Below are positions 17,509 to 27,134 of a DNA stretch of 64,000 nt, piece by piece. The notes below the pieces were generated by a model that was given only the letters and a program-made list of their open reading frames with translations, had not been told where the DNA came from and ran no database searches. This DNA comes from Autumnicola musiva (lineage in GTDB: Bacteria > Bacteroidota > Bacteroidia > Flavobacteriales > Flavobacteriaceae). The stretch is from positions 1-64,000 of the forward strand of contig NZ_JAVRHK010000011.1 in the NCBI RefSeq assembly GCF_031846585.1, in the 5' to 3' direction. Numbering within the stretch: position 1 is the first letter of the stretch; each line of letters starts with the position of its first letter. The position numbers were made by a program, and so were the translations under genes.

Positions 17509-18693
17509 ATGAGACATTTTTACCAAAAAAAAACAGCTCGTAAATCTAAAGTTTTACATATAATAAAAACCAGTAAGTTTTTTAGTGACGGCCGATTATT
17601 AAAATGGATTAACTCCTTGCATGATTTCAATATCAATTCTAAGGTAATTATCTTAGAAGATGATAATAAAAAGGGTGAGTTTACTTATAATAATGCTACC
17701 GTTAAGACCATAAATTTAGCATTTAGAAGTATTTTCCCGCAACGGAAAGGATATCTATTTAAAATTCCCGAATACTCGCTTAAAACATATCTTTCCACCA
17801 TGCGCAGTTCCGGAAAAGTGATCGTTTTTCATGATATGCAGCATTATTTAACTCTCTTATTGTTAACACTAAAAAAGCCAAAACGGCTTAGAATAGTTTG
17901 GGATTTACATGAATTGCCACATCAAAATTTGTGTCGAAATTTTCTAACCCGAAAATTGTTGAAAGGTGTTTTAGAAAAAGTTGATTTATTGGTCTATACC
18001 AACCGGGAAAGAAGGGAATATATGCAAAAGCAAATTGGATATAATGAAAAACGTCATGTACTTCTGCAAAATTTCCCCGGAAAAGATTTTATTCAAAGCC
18101 CGAAAAAAGGATTAGATCCGGAAGTATTACAATGGCTGGACAACAAGCCCTATGTTTTATGGATGGGCTGGGCTAGTGAGGGAAGGAATTTTAAACCTGC
18201 TTTAGAAGCACTTCAAGGCTATAAAAATGAATTAAAATTGATAATTCTTGGCCCTGTAGAAGCTGGAATGAAGGAAGCGGTAGATGAAGAAATAGAAAAA
18301 GGCTTTATCTATCAGAAATTTGTACCACAAATCGAAATTATCAATTATGTAGATAATGCCTTATTTTCTATTGTACTTTATAAGAACTCATCACCTAATA
18401 ATTTTCTATGTGAGCCAAATAGGCTTTATCAATTATTATCAAGAAATGTCCCGGTAATTTGTGGATTTAATCCGCCTATGAAAAATGTTGTTGAAAAGGT
18501 AAAGGGAGGAATTGTGCTAAAAGATGATGGTTCAGAAATTGAATCTATAAAACGGGCAATAGCAACTATGCTCAAAAATAAATTGATGTACAAAGAAAAT
18601 TTAATTAATACAAATAAGGAAAACCTGTTTAGCTGGGAAGAACAATTTGAAAATGTTGAAAATAACTTAAAGGAATTACTGACCAATTATTAG
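17509..18693 (+). CDS. Glycosyltransferase, GT4-like
   Basis: The gene encodes 394 residues with a GT-B layout. The N-terminal half has KVLHIIKTSKFFSDGRLLKW and IVWDLHELPHQN. The C-terminal nucleotide-sugar-binding half has YVLWMGWASEGRNFKPALEA and, in place of the usual E-x7-E loop, LCEPNRLYQLLSRNVPVICG. It lies 21 bp after wzy. It adds one sugar of the locus A repeat unit on the cytoplasmic side; donor and acceptor are not predictable. Confidence 0.78.
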   Translation: MRHFYQKKTARKSKVLHIIKTSKFFSDGRLLKWINSLHDFNINSKVIILEDDNKKGEFTYNNATVKTINLAFRSIFPQRKGYLFKIPEYSLKTYLSTMRSSGKVIVFHDMQHYLTLLLLTLKKPKRLRIVWDLHELPHQNLCRNFLTRKLLKGVLEKVDLLVYTNRERREYMQKQIGYNEKRHVLLQNFPGKDFIQSPKKGLDPEVLQWLDNKPYVLWMGWASEGRNFKPALEALQGYKNELKLIILGPVEAGMKEAVDEEIEKGFIYQKFVPQIEIINYVDNALFSIVLYKNSSPNNFLCEPNRLYQLLSRNVPVICGFNPPMKNVVEKVKGGIVLKDDGSEIESIKRAIATMLKNKLMYKENLINTNKENLFSWEEQFENVENNLKELLTNY

Positions 18694-18745
18694 GCTTTTT
18701 CAGGAGTTACTGCAAAGTAATGAATTGCTGAAAAAATATGTACAG

Positions 18746-19516
18746 ATGAAAATTCAACCTAAACAACTTATATCAATAATTACTCCCGTACATAATTCAG
18801 CCAAGTTTATTGAAGAGACGGTCCGTTCGGTTCAAAGCCAATCATATGCCCTTTGGGAAATGATTATTATTGACGATTGTTCCAATGATGAGTCGGTTCA
18901 GATTATCAAAAAGCTGGCAAGGGAAGACAAGAGAATACATCTTATGCAAAATTCATCAAATTCAGGGCCGGCGATAACTCGAAATAGAGGAATTGAAGCA
19001 GCAAAGGGAGATTTTATTACATTCCTGGATGGGGATGATATTTGGCTTCCAAATTTCCTGGAGGTATCATTAAAATTATGTCAGCAAGAGGGCTACGAAT
19101 TTGTTTTTGCCTCTTATAAAAGAAAAGATGAAGAGTTAAACCCCTTGATTAGTGACTTTATTGTACCGGAAAAGGTGAGTTATAAAGATGTTCTTAGATC
19201 CTGTCCTATTTCCTGTTTAACGGCTTTTATTGATATTAGAAGAATAGGGAAATTTTATATGCCGGTAATGAATAAAAGACAGGATTGGGGGCTTTGGCTT
19301 GCTGTTTTAAAACATGTGGATTATGCATATGGGATTAAAGAGCCTCTGGCGGTTTATAGAATGAGAAAAGATTCCGTTTCCAGAAGTAAATTAAAACTTA
19401 TCCCTTATGTATGGAAAGTATATCGTGAAGTGGAGGGAATAAATATTTTTAGATCTTCTTATTTGCTTATCCACTGGGCACTCAACGGATTCAAAAAGTA
19501 TTATATAAATCGTTAA
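18746..19516 (+). CDS. Family 2 glycosyltransferase
   Basis: From ATG 18746 the protein has 256 residues (a TTG at 18725 would add seven). The GT-A fold markers are clear: ISIITPVHNSAKFIEETVRS at the start, IIIDDCSNDES, GPAITRNRGIEAAKGDFI and the DXD-type FLDGDDIWLPNF. A later NKRQDWGLWLAVLKHVD supplies the acceptor-side ED/QDW motif typical of the SpsA/TuaG-like group. It presumably transfers a second sugar of the locus A repeat. It is the last of the AT-rich block; wecB follows after 44 bp. Confidence 0.85.
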   Translation: MKIQPKQLISIITPVHNSAKFIEETVRSVQSQSYALWEMIIIDDCSNDESVQIIKKLAREDKRIHLMQNSSNSGPAITRNRGIEAAKGDFITFLDGDDIWLPNFLEVSLKLCQQEGYEFVFASYKRKDEELNPLISDFIVPEKVSYKDVLRSCPISCLTAFIDIRRIGKFYMPVMNKRQDWGLWLAVLKHVDYAYGIKEPLAVYRMRKDSVSRSKLKLIPYVWKVYREVEGINIFRSSYLLIHWALNGFKKYYINR

Positions 19517-19560
19517 CAGGATTATATTCTTCTGTATCCTACATAATAATTTTAAAATTT

Positions 19561-20679
19561 ATGTTTAGAATCACCATTATCGCCGGGGCAAGACCCAACT
19601 TTATGAAAATTGCTCCCATCCTTAAAGCTATTGAAAAAAACAAATCAAATGGAGAAGAAATAGATTTTCGCCTGATACATACGGGTCAGCACTACGATAA
19701 AAAAATGTCAGGTAGCTTTTTTGAGCAGCTAGGTATTCCCGAGCCTCATGCCAACCTGGAAGCGGGCGGGGGAAGCCAGGCAGAGCAAACCGCCAATATC
19801 ATGGTGCGCTTTGAAAAAGAACTTCAGGATAATCCTGCAGATGTGGTACTTGTTGTTGGGGATGTTACCTCTACTATGGCCTGCAGTATTACCGCTAAAA
19901 AATTAAACACCCAGGTGGTGCACGTGGAAGCCGGGATCCGTTCCGGCGATCTTAGCATGCCGGAAGAGATCAACCGTATGGTTACAGATTCCATTACCGA
20001 TCATTTTTTTACGACTTCAGAAGTTGCAAATAAGAACCTGAGGAAAGCCGGAATTGAAGAAGGACGTATTCACTTTGTGGGGAACACTATGATTGATACT
20101 TTGTTATCTAATATCAAGAATTTTATAGATCCTGAAATTCAAATTGATGGAGAGATTCTTCAGGAAAAAAAATATTTTATGCTTACCCTGCACCGCCCGG
20201 CCAATGTGGATGAAGAGGAGAAGCTAAAGGCTTTGATGCAGGCAATTATTGATAATACAGGTGATTTACCAATTATTTTTCCGGTGCATCCGCGTACTGC
20301 AAAGATCCTTATAAATCTTGGCATTTCTCATGATCGGTTACATTTTATAGAACCCCTTTCCTACCTTGAATTCAATTACCTGGTAAAAAAGGCCAAAGCG
20401 GTGGTTACAGATTCGGGTGGAATTACAGAAGAAACAACAGTTATGGGTGTGCCATGCTTAACCTTACGAGACAACACAGAAAGACCTGAAACCATAAGCA
20501 TGGGTACAAATGAACTTGTTGGTACAAATCCTCAAAACCTAAAACCATACCTGGATAAGTTAATGGCCGGGGAGTGGAAAAAAGGGGGTGAGATCCCGCT
20601 TTGGGATGGAAAAACAGCAAATCGTATTGTACAACAGCTTTTGGAAATTTATAAACCGAATTTAAAATCTCCAAATTAA
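19561..20679 (+). CDS. wecB: UDP-N-acetylglucosamine 2-epimerase, non-hydrolysing
   Basis: The gene encodes 372 residues, the normal length. The motifs are GARPNFMKIAPI (N-terminus), VGDVTSTMACS, HVEAGIRSGD, PEEINRMVTDSITD, LHRPANVDE and TDSGGITEE, all as in WecB/MnaA. It interconverts UDP-GlcNAc and UDP-ManNAc. In this locus it probably provides UDP-ManNAc for oxidation by the dehydrogenase at 12164, which would give a ManNAcA-type residue. That coupling is inference; the dehydrogenase is closer to WbpO/TviB than to WecC. Confidence 0.92.
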   Translation: MFRITIIAGARPNFMKIAPILKAIEKNKSNGEEIDFRLIHTGQHYDKKMSGSFFEQLGIPEPHANLEAGGGSQAEQTANIMVRFEKELQDNPADVVLVVGDVTSTMACSITAKKLNTQVVHVEAGIRSGDLSMPEEINRMVTDSITDHFFTTSEVANKNLRKAGIEEGRIHFVGNTMIDTLLSNIKNFIDPEIQIDGEILQEKKYFMLTLHRPANVDEEEKLKALMQAIIDNTGDLPIIFPVHPRTAKILINLGISHDRLHFIEPLSYLEFNYLVKKAKAVVTDSGGITEETTVMGVPCLTLRDNTERPETISMGTNELVGTNPQNLKPYLDKLMAGEWKKGGEIPLWDGKTANRIVQQLLEIYKPNLKSPN

Positions 20680-20949
20680 AATACTTGATGCTCCAAAATT
20701 TAAGATGGCCCTGAAATTAATGAAGGAGCTCATCAAATAAATTAATGATTTATTGCGTTAAGTAATTGAACCCCACGAGATGCTGTGTCAATTTTAGTAT
20801 AAAACATCTCAGATTACTAATAAATTATAATCAATAGTAATAATATTTAGCCACTCGTAAAACCACAATAGTAAGAATTTTACTTCCCGTAGTCCCCAAC
20901 TATATAGGGAAGAGTATAGCTGCTTTATTAACCACCAAAATTTATTATT
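20680..20949. other. Spacer inside locus A
   Basis: These 270 bp hold no gene. A partial dyad CTTCCC ... GGGAAG (about 20882-20914) lies 35-70 nt before the next start. The break separates the strain-variable genes from the export block and may contain an internal promoter, but no clear TANNTTTG box was found. Confidence 0.3.
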
Positions 20950-22104
20950 ATGAACCTTCTTGATCAGGAAACTATCCTGGAGCTATTCCGGGCCTATTAT
21001 CCCTATTTTGTGTTCAGCTTGTTTCTGGGTGCCTTTGCTCTAACTTATTACATGATACCAAAGGTATTATGGGTAAGTAATGCGAAACAACTAATGGCCA
21101 GTGTAAATGAACGCAGTTCCCACTCTGTAGCGGTGCCTACTTTTGGAGGAGTGGCTTTTTATTTAACTTTTATCCTTATCCTTTCGGTAATTCAAAGTCT
21201 TAGGCTTGGCTATGTAGGCAACCATCTTATTGCAGGTATCAGTATCTTGTTTATGGTGGGTTTAAAAGATGACCTGGTGATCTCTACCGCCCGGGTAAAA
21301 CTGTTTGGGCAACTTGCGGCCGCTTGTTTTATTGTTTTTTCCCCGGAATTGCAACTAACGAATTTATATGGCTTTTGGGGGATCTATGGAATTCCGGCCT
21401 TTATAGGATACGGGCTCATTGCCTTATTAATAGTTGCACTTATTAATGCTTATAATCTTATAGATGGTATAGACGGTTTGGCTGCCATTACAGGTATAGT
21501 GATAGCCGCTGTTTACGGTGCAATCTTTTATATTACAGGTCTTCCATATTACGTACTGGTGTGCGTAAGCCTGGCAGGAATCCTAACTGCTTTTCTACCT
21601 TTTAATTTTTCCAGGGGCCGCAGGAAGATCTTTATGGGGGATTCCGGCTCATTGGTGATTGGTTTTATTCTGGCCTTCCTTACTATTAAAATCCTGGTGA
21701 TGGAACCTGAGGTGTCATTGTTTGCCCAAAACTATCTTCCCGCTAACCGCCTTCTGTTTATCGCTACAGTGCTTTTTGTTCCCGTTTTTGATACCCTGCG
21801 GGTAATGATTCTTAGGCTTGTAAAGAGACAAAGCCCGTTTACTGCAGACAGGAATCATGCACATCATGTACTTCTTGACCTGGGGTTTTCTCATCCCAAG
21901 GCAAGCCTTTGTCTTGCCACCCTTAATATCCTGGTTATTAGTATTTATGTTGCTTTTTCTAATTTTATGTCTCATATGTGGTTAAGTTTTCTTGTGGTGA
22001 GTCTCTATGCAGGTAGCTTCCTGGTTTTTTTTCTTTTAAAAGGCAAAGCTGCCCTAGTAGCCAGGTCCGGTCATAGAACACAACATTTTCGGGATGTCGC
22101 TTAA
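20950..22104 (+). CDS. Undecaprenyl-phosphate sugar-1-phosphate transferase (WecA/MraY family)
   Basis: The gene encodes 384 residues with about 10-11 transmembrane helices. The family motifs are in order: ERSSHSVAVPTFGG, GLKDDL, NAYNLIDGIDGLA, FMGDSGSL and DRNHAHHVLLDLGFSH. It starts repeat-unit synthesis by moving a HexNAc-1-phosphate from UDP to undecaprenyl phosphate. This is the initiating enzyme of locus A and differs in family from the WcaJ-type enzyme of locus B, so the two pathways can start independently. It is followed 69 bp later by wza. Confidence 0.88.
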   Translation: MNLLDQETILELFRAYYPYFVFSLFLGAFALTYYMIPKVLWVSNAKQLMASVNERSSHSVAVPTFGGVAFYLTFILILSVIQSLRLGYVGNHLIAGISILFMVGLKDDLVISTARVKLFGQLAAACFIVFSPELQLTNLYGFWGIYGIPAFIGYGLIALLIVALINAYNLIDGIDGLAAITGIVIAAVYGAIFYITGLPYYVLVCVSLAGILTAFLPFNFSRGRRKIFMGDSGSLVIGFILAFLTIKILVMEPEVSLFAQNYLPANRLLFIATVLFVPVFDTLRVMILRLVKRQSPFTADRNHAHHVLLDLGFSHPKASLCLATLNILVISIYVAFSNFMSHMWLSFLVVSLYAGSFLVFFLLKGKAALVARSGHRTQHFRDVA

Positions 22105-22173
22105 TCCCAAAACACCTGATTCTAAGGTGTTGTTAACTAAATCTTAAATATTATATTCGTCAAAATTTTTTTA

Positions 22174-22968
22174 ATGAAATTCCCTTCATTTTTTAAACGG
22201 CTTTGCCTGCTGTTAACCAGCTTAACTTTAGTAACTTCTTGTGTTTCAAGAAAGGAGATTGTATATTTTGAAAACCTTAAAGAAGCCGGTGCAGCTTTAG
22301 AGCAAAATCAACAAAACAGCCTGCAAATTAAACCTAATGATCTACTTACTATTAGTGTCTCTGCTCCCGAGCAGGAGGCTGCTTTACCATTTAATTTACC
22401 TGTGGTTGGTTCAGGAAACGTATTGGGATCCGATCTCCGCGTTAGTGGTACACCACAATTACAGAGTTACCTTGTAGACAGCGAAGGTAATATAGATTTT
22501 CCTGTATTGGGTACTGTTGAGGTGACCGGGTTAAACCGGCAGCAATTGGCAATACTGCTAAAGGAACAGATAAGTGAATATGTGCAAAATCCTATTGTAA
22601 ATGTAAGAGTAGTTAATTTTCAAATAAGTGTATTAGGAGAGGTTAATAGACCCGGAACTTTTGATGTAGAGGACGGAACCCTAAGTTTGCCACAGGCATT
22701 GGGCCAGGCTGGCGATTTAAGTATTTACGGCCGCCGGGATAATGTATTGGTGATGAGGGAAGAAGGCGGAAAGAAGAACTATGCTTATTTAGATCTTACC
22801 GATGCAGGAATTGTAGATTCTCCATATTATTATTTACAACAGAACGATGTGGTGTATATAGAGCCTAATGCGGCACAGCGTCAGTCTGCCAGCTATAATC
22901 GAAATGCCTCGGTGTATATTTCCATAGCTTCAGTATTAGTTTCATTAATCGTATTAATTGCCAGATAA
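22174..22968 (+). CDS. wza: Polysaccharide export lipoprotein Wza (locus A)
   Basis: The gene encodes 264 residues. A lipoprotein signal ends at Cys23 (LVTSC). A Poly_export domain (about 48-135; LQIKPNDLLTISVSAPEQ and VDSEGNIDFPVLGTVEVTGL) is followed by an SLBB domain (about 145-225; ISVLGEVNRPGTFDVEDG). A C-terminal hydrophobic helix (about 245-263) is usual for Bacteroidota Wza proteins. It forms the outer-membrane exit channel with Wzc. Its stop codon overlaps the wzc start by one base. Confidence 0.88.
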   Translation: MKFPSFFKRLCLLLTSLTLVTSCVSRKEIVYFENLKEAGAALEQNQQNSLQIKPNDLLTISVSAPEQEAALPFNLPVVGSGNVLGSDLRVSGTPQLQSYLVDSEGNIDFPVLGTVEVTGLNRQQLAILLKEQISEYVQNPIVNVRVVNFQISVLGEVNRPGTFDVEDGTLSLPQALGQAGDLSIYGRRDNVLVMREEGGKKNYAYLDLTDAGIVDSPYYYLQQNDVVYIEPNAAQRQSASYNRNASVYISIASVLVSLIVLIAR

Positions 22969-25370
22969 TGTCCCAACAACAAAATAATTATCGCAATCAG
23001 GAGGAGGAAATCGACCTTCGGGAAGAATTAGGAAAGTACCTGCGGCATTGGCCGTGGTTTGTAACTGGAGTGGTAATTTGCCTTATTACGGCATTTTTAT
23101 ATTTAAAAACTACTACCCCCAATTATGATACTGTTGCCAGTATTATTATAAAAGATGAGGAAAGCAAGTCTCCTTCTTCTGAATTGGCTGCCTTTGCCGA
23201 TTTAGGTCTATTAAGCGGTATGGGAACCAACAGTATAGAAAATGAGATTGGGATCCTTCGTTCCAGGCGTATGATGAATAATACTGTAAAAGCCCTGGAT
23301 ATTAACATCCTGTTTTTTGATGAGGAGAAAATAAAATCTTCAGAACTATATCTCAATGTGCCCTATATAATTAATGTGCTTCAGCTGGATGAAAAATCAC
23401 TTTCAAAAGTTGCCGCAGAAGAATTTAATGCATTCCGCATTGAGCAGGATGGGGAAAATCTGGTGCTAAAAAATACGGAGACTGAAAAGGTCTTCAAGGG
23501 AAGATTAGGAAAGCCTCTAAACCTGGGATTTGCAGATATTATTATAGATGAAAATCCTGAGTTTGCAGTTGAAGAAGAAGGAGAAGGGCCGGAAGAACTT
23601 GTTGTGAAATTTATTCCTGTAGATGCCGTGGTGGGCAGATACCGTGAAAAACTCCAGGTGAACCTTACCGATAAAAATTCCAGTTTGATCGAGCTTAGCC
23701 TTCAGGATCCTGTAAAGGCCAAGGCACAGAATATCCTGGATCAGCTTATTCTGGAATATAACCGTGAGGCTATTGAGGATAAAAACCTGGTGGCCCGTAA
23801 TACCGCGGAATTTATTGATGAGCGCCTTCAGATCATCAATGAAGAACTTGATTCTGTAGAGACAGGAAAAGAAGAATTTAAGGAAGCTAACAGTCTTACT
23901 AATATTGAAGCGGAATCTGAATTATTTATTGCAAATGCAAGCGAATATAACCAAAGGCAGCAGGAAGTGGGAACACAGCTGGAATTGGCTACCGCTATGA
24001 TTGAGTACTTAAATTCCGGCACCGAATCGGATCTATTACCTGCAAACCTGGGAATTCAGGAAGAGGGGGTGAATGAGCAGATTCAGCAATATAATGCACT
24101 GGTGTTAGAACGTAACAGGATCCTGGCCGGTTCTACCGAAAAAAACCCGGTTATAAAACGGCTTAACAGCCAGGTGGACCAAATGAAGGCCAATGTCCTG
24201 CAAGGCCTGGAAAGAATGCGGTCTAATCTTAGGATTGCTCAGCAAGACCTTAACAGGCAGGCAGCTTCCATCGGTAGTAAAATATCTGCCGTGCCTTCCA
24301 AGGAAAGACAGTACCGCGGAATTGAACGTCAGCAAAATATTAAGGAATCACTTTATCTTTTCCTGCTTCAGAAAAGGGAAGAGAATTCACTTTCTCTTGC
24401 GGTGACTGCGCCAAAAGCTAAAATTGTGGATAGGGCTTATAGTTCAAGTGAACCGGTTTCACCAAAACCGAAAATTATTATGCTGGCGGCTCTTATTCTT
24501 GGGATGCTCATTCCATTCCTGGTGATTTATATTAAAAATCTGCTTAATAATAAGGTAAGGAGCAGGGAGGATATGGAGAAAGAGATCAGGCAAATTCCTG
24601 TAGTGGGAGAACTTCCCAGGATAACAGGCAATGAAGCTCAGATCATAAGTAAGAATGATAGATCTGTTCTTGCAGAATCTTTTAGGATCCTGGCAACCAA
24701 CCTGCAATATTTACTAATTAATGCCGGAAACAAAGAACACGGAATTAAGCTTTTTGTGACCTCAACCGTAAAAGGGGAAGGGAAAACCTTTACTGCCTTC
24801 AATCTTGCTATAACTTTGGCCAATACCGGTAAAAGAGTACTGGTAATGGGCGGGGATCTAAGGAATCCTCAACTGCAACGTTTTGAAGAGAATGCAAAGG
24901 AGTGGCAGGGGGTAAGCGATTATCTGGTAAATGATAATATACAAATAAGGTCGCTTATACGCTCATCTACTCTTCATGAAAACCTGGACCTTTTGTCTTC
25001 TGGTAGTATTCCTCCAAACCCCTCGGAATTATTAAGGCATAAGAAAATGGAAACATTGTTTGATGAAGTGGAACGGGATTATGATTATATTATAGTAGAT
25101 ACCGCCCCGTCCATGCTGGTGGCCGATACTTTTCTTATCAATAAATTTGCAGATCTTACCCTATACCTGGTAAGGGCTGGTTATACCGAAAAGAAACTGC
25201 TGCAATTTCCTGTAGATGCTAAAAACGATGGAAAATTGCATGATGTAAGTTTTGTGCTTAATGATGTAAAAACCGCTTACTTTGGGTACGGCAATAAGTA
25301 TGGATATGCCTACGGGGAAGAAAAGGAAAGTTTTTGGGGTAGGATGAAAGGTAAAGCAGCCATGTGGTAA
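22968..25370 (+). CDS. wzc: Wzc-type chain-length regulator and tyrosine kinase (locus A)
   Basis: The gene encodes 800 residues. Wzz-type membrane helices flank a periplasmic coiled-coil domain: helix 1 at about 30-50 (WFVTGVVICLITAFLYL) and helix 2 at about 503-523 (MLAALILGMLIPFLVIYI). The GNVR-like stretch KERQYRGIERQQNIKESLYL lies before helix 2. The cytoplasmic BY-kinase domain has Walker A TSTVKGEGKT (about 597-606), the A' motif GGDLRNPQL and Walker B YIIVDTAP (about 706). A Tyr-rich tail (YFGYGNKYGYAYGEE) is the autophosphorylation cluster. It controls polymer length and couples Wzy products to Wza. Confidence 0.9.
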   Translation: MSQQQNNYRNQEEEIDLREELGKYLRHWPWFVTGVVICLITAFLYLKTTTPNYDTVASIIIKDEESKSPSSELAAFADLGLLSGMGTNSIENEIGILRSRRMMNNTVKALDINILFFDEEKIKSSELYLNVPYIINVLQLDEKSLSKVAAEEFNAFRIEQDGENLVLKNTETEKVFKGRLGKPLNLGFADIIIDENPEFAVEEEGEGPEELVVKFIPVDAVVGRYREKLQVNLTDKNSSLIELSLQDPVKAKAQNILDQLILEYNREAIEDKNLVARNTAEFIDERLQIINEELDSVETGKEEFKEANSLTNIEAESELFIANASEYNQRQQEVGTQLELATAMIEYLNSGTESDLLPANLGIQEEGVNEQIQQYNALVLERNRILAGSTEKNPVIKRLNSQVDQMKANVLQGLERMRSNLRIAQQDLNRQAASIGSKISAVPSKERQYRGIERQQNIKESLYLFLLQKREENSLSLAVTAPKAKIVDRAYSSSEPVSPKPKIIMLAALILGMLIPFLVIYIKNLLNNKVRSREDMEKEIRQIPVVGELPRITGNEAQIISKNDRSVLAESFRILATNLQYLLINAGNKEHGIKLFVTSTVKGEGKTFTAFNLAITLANTGKRVLVMGGDLRNPQLQRFEENAKEWQGVSDYLVNDNIQIRSLIRSSTLHENLDLLSSGSIPPNPSELLRHKKMETLFDEVERDYDYIIVDTAPSMLVADTFLINKFADLTLYLVRAGYTEKKLLQFPVDAKNDGKLHDVSFVLNDVKTAYFGYGNKYGYAYGEEKESFWGRMKGKAAMW

Positions 25371-25400
25371 TAATAATGTTTATAAAAAAAGAGATCAGGA

Positions 25401-25430
25401 GCCGCAATGAATTTTTGCGGCTTTTGTTGT
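25401..25430 (+). terminator. Intrinsic terminator after wzc
   Basis: Stem GCCGCAA (25401-25407) pairs with TTGCGGC (25415-25421) around a 7-nt loop, followed by TTTTGTTGT. It sits between wzc and wzi. An in-frame ATG at 25407 lies in the stem, arguing for the later wzi start. Confidence 0.65.
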
Positions 25431-25466
25431 AATATGGACTTTGTTTATTTAATTTTTAGGAGTGAC

Positions 25467-26825
25467 ATGAAATTGAAACCTGTTTTCGTATTGTTGATGC
25501 TGACTGGCTTTTCCGCTCTTCCGCAGCAGCCTGTATTCTCCGGAGAAGTGAATCTGGAAGGATTTAATTCCGAAAGTGATAAGTTGCCCTTTTGGTTGCA
25601 TAGCAATCGCCGCGGCAGAATTTCAGAAGAAACGAACGTTGCCGGATGGCTCTCCGGGAAAATGAATTATGATTTAGGATCTGCTTCAGCACTGGAAATG
25701 GGAGGAGGTATTTTGTATAGCGATGGCTTTAAAGATGAAATTGCTATAGATCAATTATACGCCCAATTTACAAATTCCTGGCTACAGGTAATCGTTGGAA
25801 GAAAACAGCGGCCGGAATTGTACAATGGATTAAGTGCTACTAATGAAAATATCCTCTGGTCATTAAATGCAAGACCATTGCCGGGAATTCAGGTACAAAC
25901 ATCACAACCTATTTTCTTTGGAAGGAATAGAAGATTCGGTTTTGATGCCGCCTGGGAAGAGTATTTAATGGGTAAGAACCGATTTGTTCAAAATGCCCGC
26001 CTGCATCATAAAAGTTTTCACCTGCTTTACAGGATTGAAAATGGGTGGGAAATTAAGGCTGGATTGCAGCATTTTGCACAATGGGCAGGCACCTCTCCTG
26101 ATTTTGGGGAGCAGCCTAATTCTTTTAAAGATTACTTGAGAATTGTTTCCGGCAGGGGTGGCGATGAAGGGGCCCGGCAGGGAGATGTAGAGAATGCGCT
26201 GGGTAACCATCTTGGCTCCTGGGAACTATATATAACCAAGAAGAGCGGGAAATTCACCACCCAATTTATTTTTAATAACATTTTTGAAGATGGATCCGGC
26301 AGCCGTTTTGCCAATTTTCCCGATGGACGCTATGGAATCTTTGTGAAAAGCACCGAGAAAAACAGGTGGTTCCAATCTTTAATTTATGAATTTTATTATA
26401 CCCGTAATCAGAGTCATGATGTAAATAAATGGGGTGCAGATAATTATTTAGGACATCGTTTGATGTATAATTCAGGTTTTACTTATCAGGATCAGATTTT
26501 GGGGGCTCCTTTTTTTATTTATGATGGGGAAAGGGATCTGGTAGTTAATAATAAATTCGCTGCGCATCATTTGGGTCTGGCAGGCAACTATTCTTTGTTC
26601 TCGCATAGCTATCCGTACAAATTGTTGTTGAGTTACTCTCACAACGAAGGTACTTATGCCGAAGAATTAAATCCCGAAGCTTTAGATGAGGATGTATTAT
26701 ATTTATATTCTGAAGCTCAAATTCTTGAAAGGCCTTTTCGACTGAATTTTAAAATCGGTGCAGATTTTAATTCAATTAAAAAGCCAGTCTTTGGAGCTGG
26801 GCTTTCTTTAATAAAGGAATTTTGA
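25467..26825 (+). CDS. Wzi-family capsule assembly protein
   Basis: From ATG 25467 the protein has 452 residues and starts with a clean signal peptide (MKLKPVFVLLMLTGFSALPQ). An earlier in-frame ATG at 25407 would add 20 residues with no leader and lies in a terminator hairpin. The rest is barrel-like (Capsule_assemb_Wzi), with FSGEVNLEGFNSESDKLPFW and LQVIVGRKQRPELYNGLS. Family members sit in the outer membrane and help attach or organise the capsule at the surface. Only locus A has such a gene, which suggests its product stays cell-bound. The gene may have its own promoter. Confidence 0.82.
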   Translation: MKLKPVFVLLMLTGFSALPQQPVFSGEVNLEGFNSESDKLPFWLHSNRRGRISEETNVAGWLSGKMNYDLGSASALEMGGGILYSDGFKDEIAIDQLYAQFTNSWLQVIVGRKQRPELYNGLSATNENILWSLNARPLPGIQVQTSQPIFFGRNRRFGFDAAWEEYLMGKNRFVQNARLHHKSFHLLYRIENGWEIKAGLQHFAQWAGTSPDFGEQPNSFKDYLRIVSGRGGDEGARQGDVENALGNHLGSWELYITKKSGKFTTQFIFNNIFEDGSGSRFANFPDGRYGIFVKSTEKNRWFQSLIYEFYYTRNQSHDVNKWGADNYLGHRLMYNSGFTYQDQILGAPFFIYDGERDLVVNNKFAAHHLGLAGNYSLFSHSYPYKLLLSYSHNEGTYAEELNPEALDEDVLYLYSEAQILERPFRLNFKIGADFNSIKKPVFGAGLSLIKEF

Positions 26826-27134
26826 TTATTTCTCTGTTTCTTTTCTCACTTTCAAATATTAATTTCTGCATTTCCGTTTTTCATGACATGACAGCACCAT
26901 GGAGTAAAAAACCTTAATAGTACCTTTCGTCGATTTTTTAGCTTGTTTTAACGAATTTATGATTATTTTAGCAATTTAATCTATTAATTATCTTGTAGTT
27001 ATAGTTAGGAAAAATTTAAAGCAGCTAATATTCTTTCCACATTAAGGAAGTCAATATAATTATTTATTGTTTTATCTGTGAACATTTGACTATCCTAAGC
27101 CTTCTGAGATAATTTCCATACATTAAAACATTGA
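26826..27134. other. Leader region of the beta-helix protein gene
   Basis: No gene is present in 309 bp. A possible promoter is CTTG (26942-26945), an 18-nt gap and TATTTTAG (26964-26971), giving a leader of about 160 nt; TACCTTTC at 26921 is another near-match. Both are weaker than the locus A promoter. Confidence 0.3.

Noticed and set aside
25407..25466. Upstream start of the Wzi-family gene
   Set aside because: The ATG is inside a terminator stem and the extension would bury the signal peptide.
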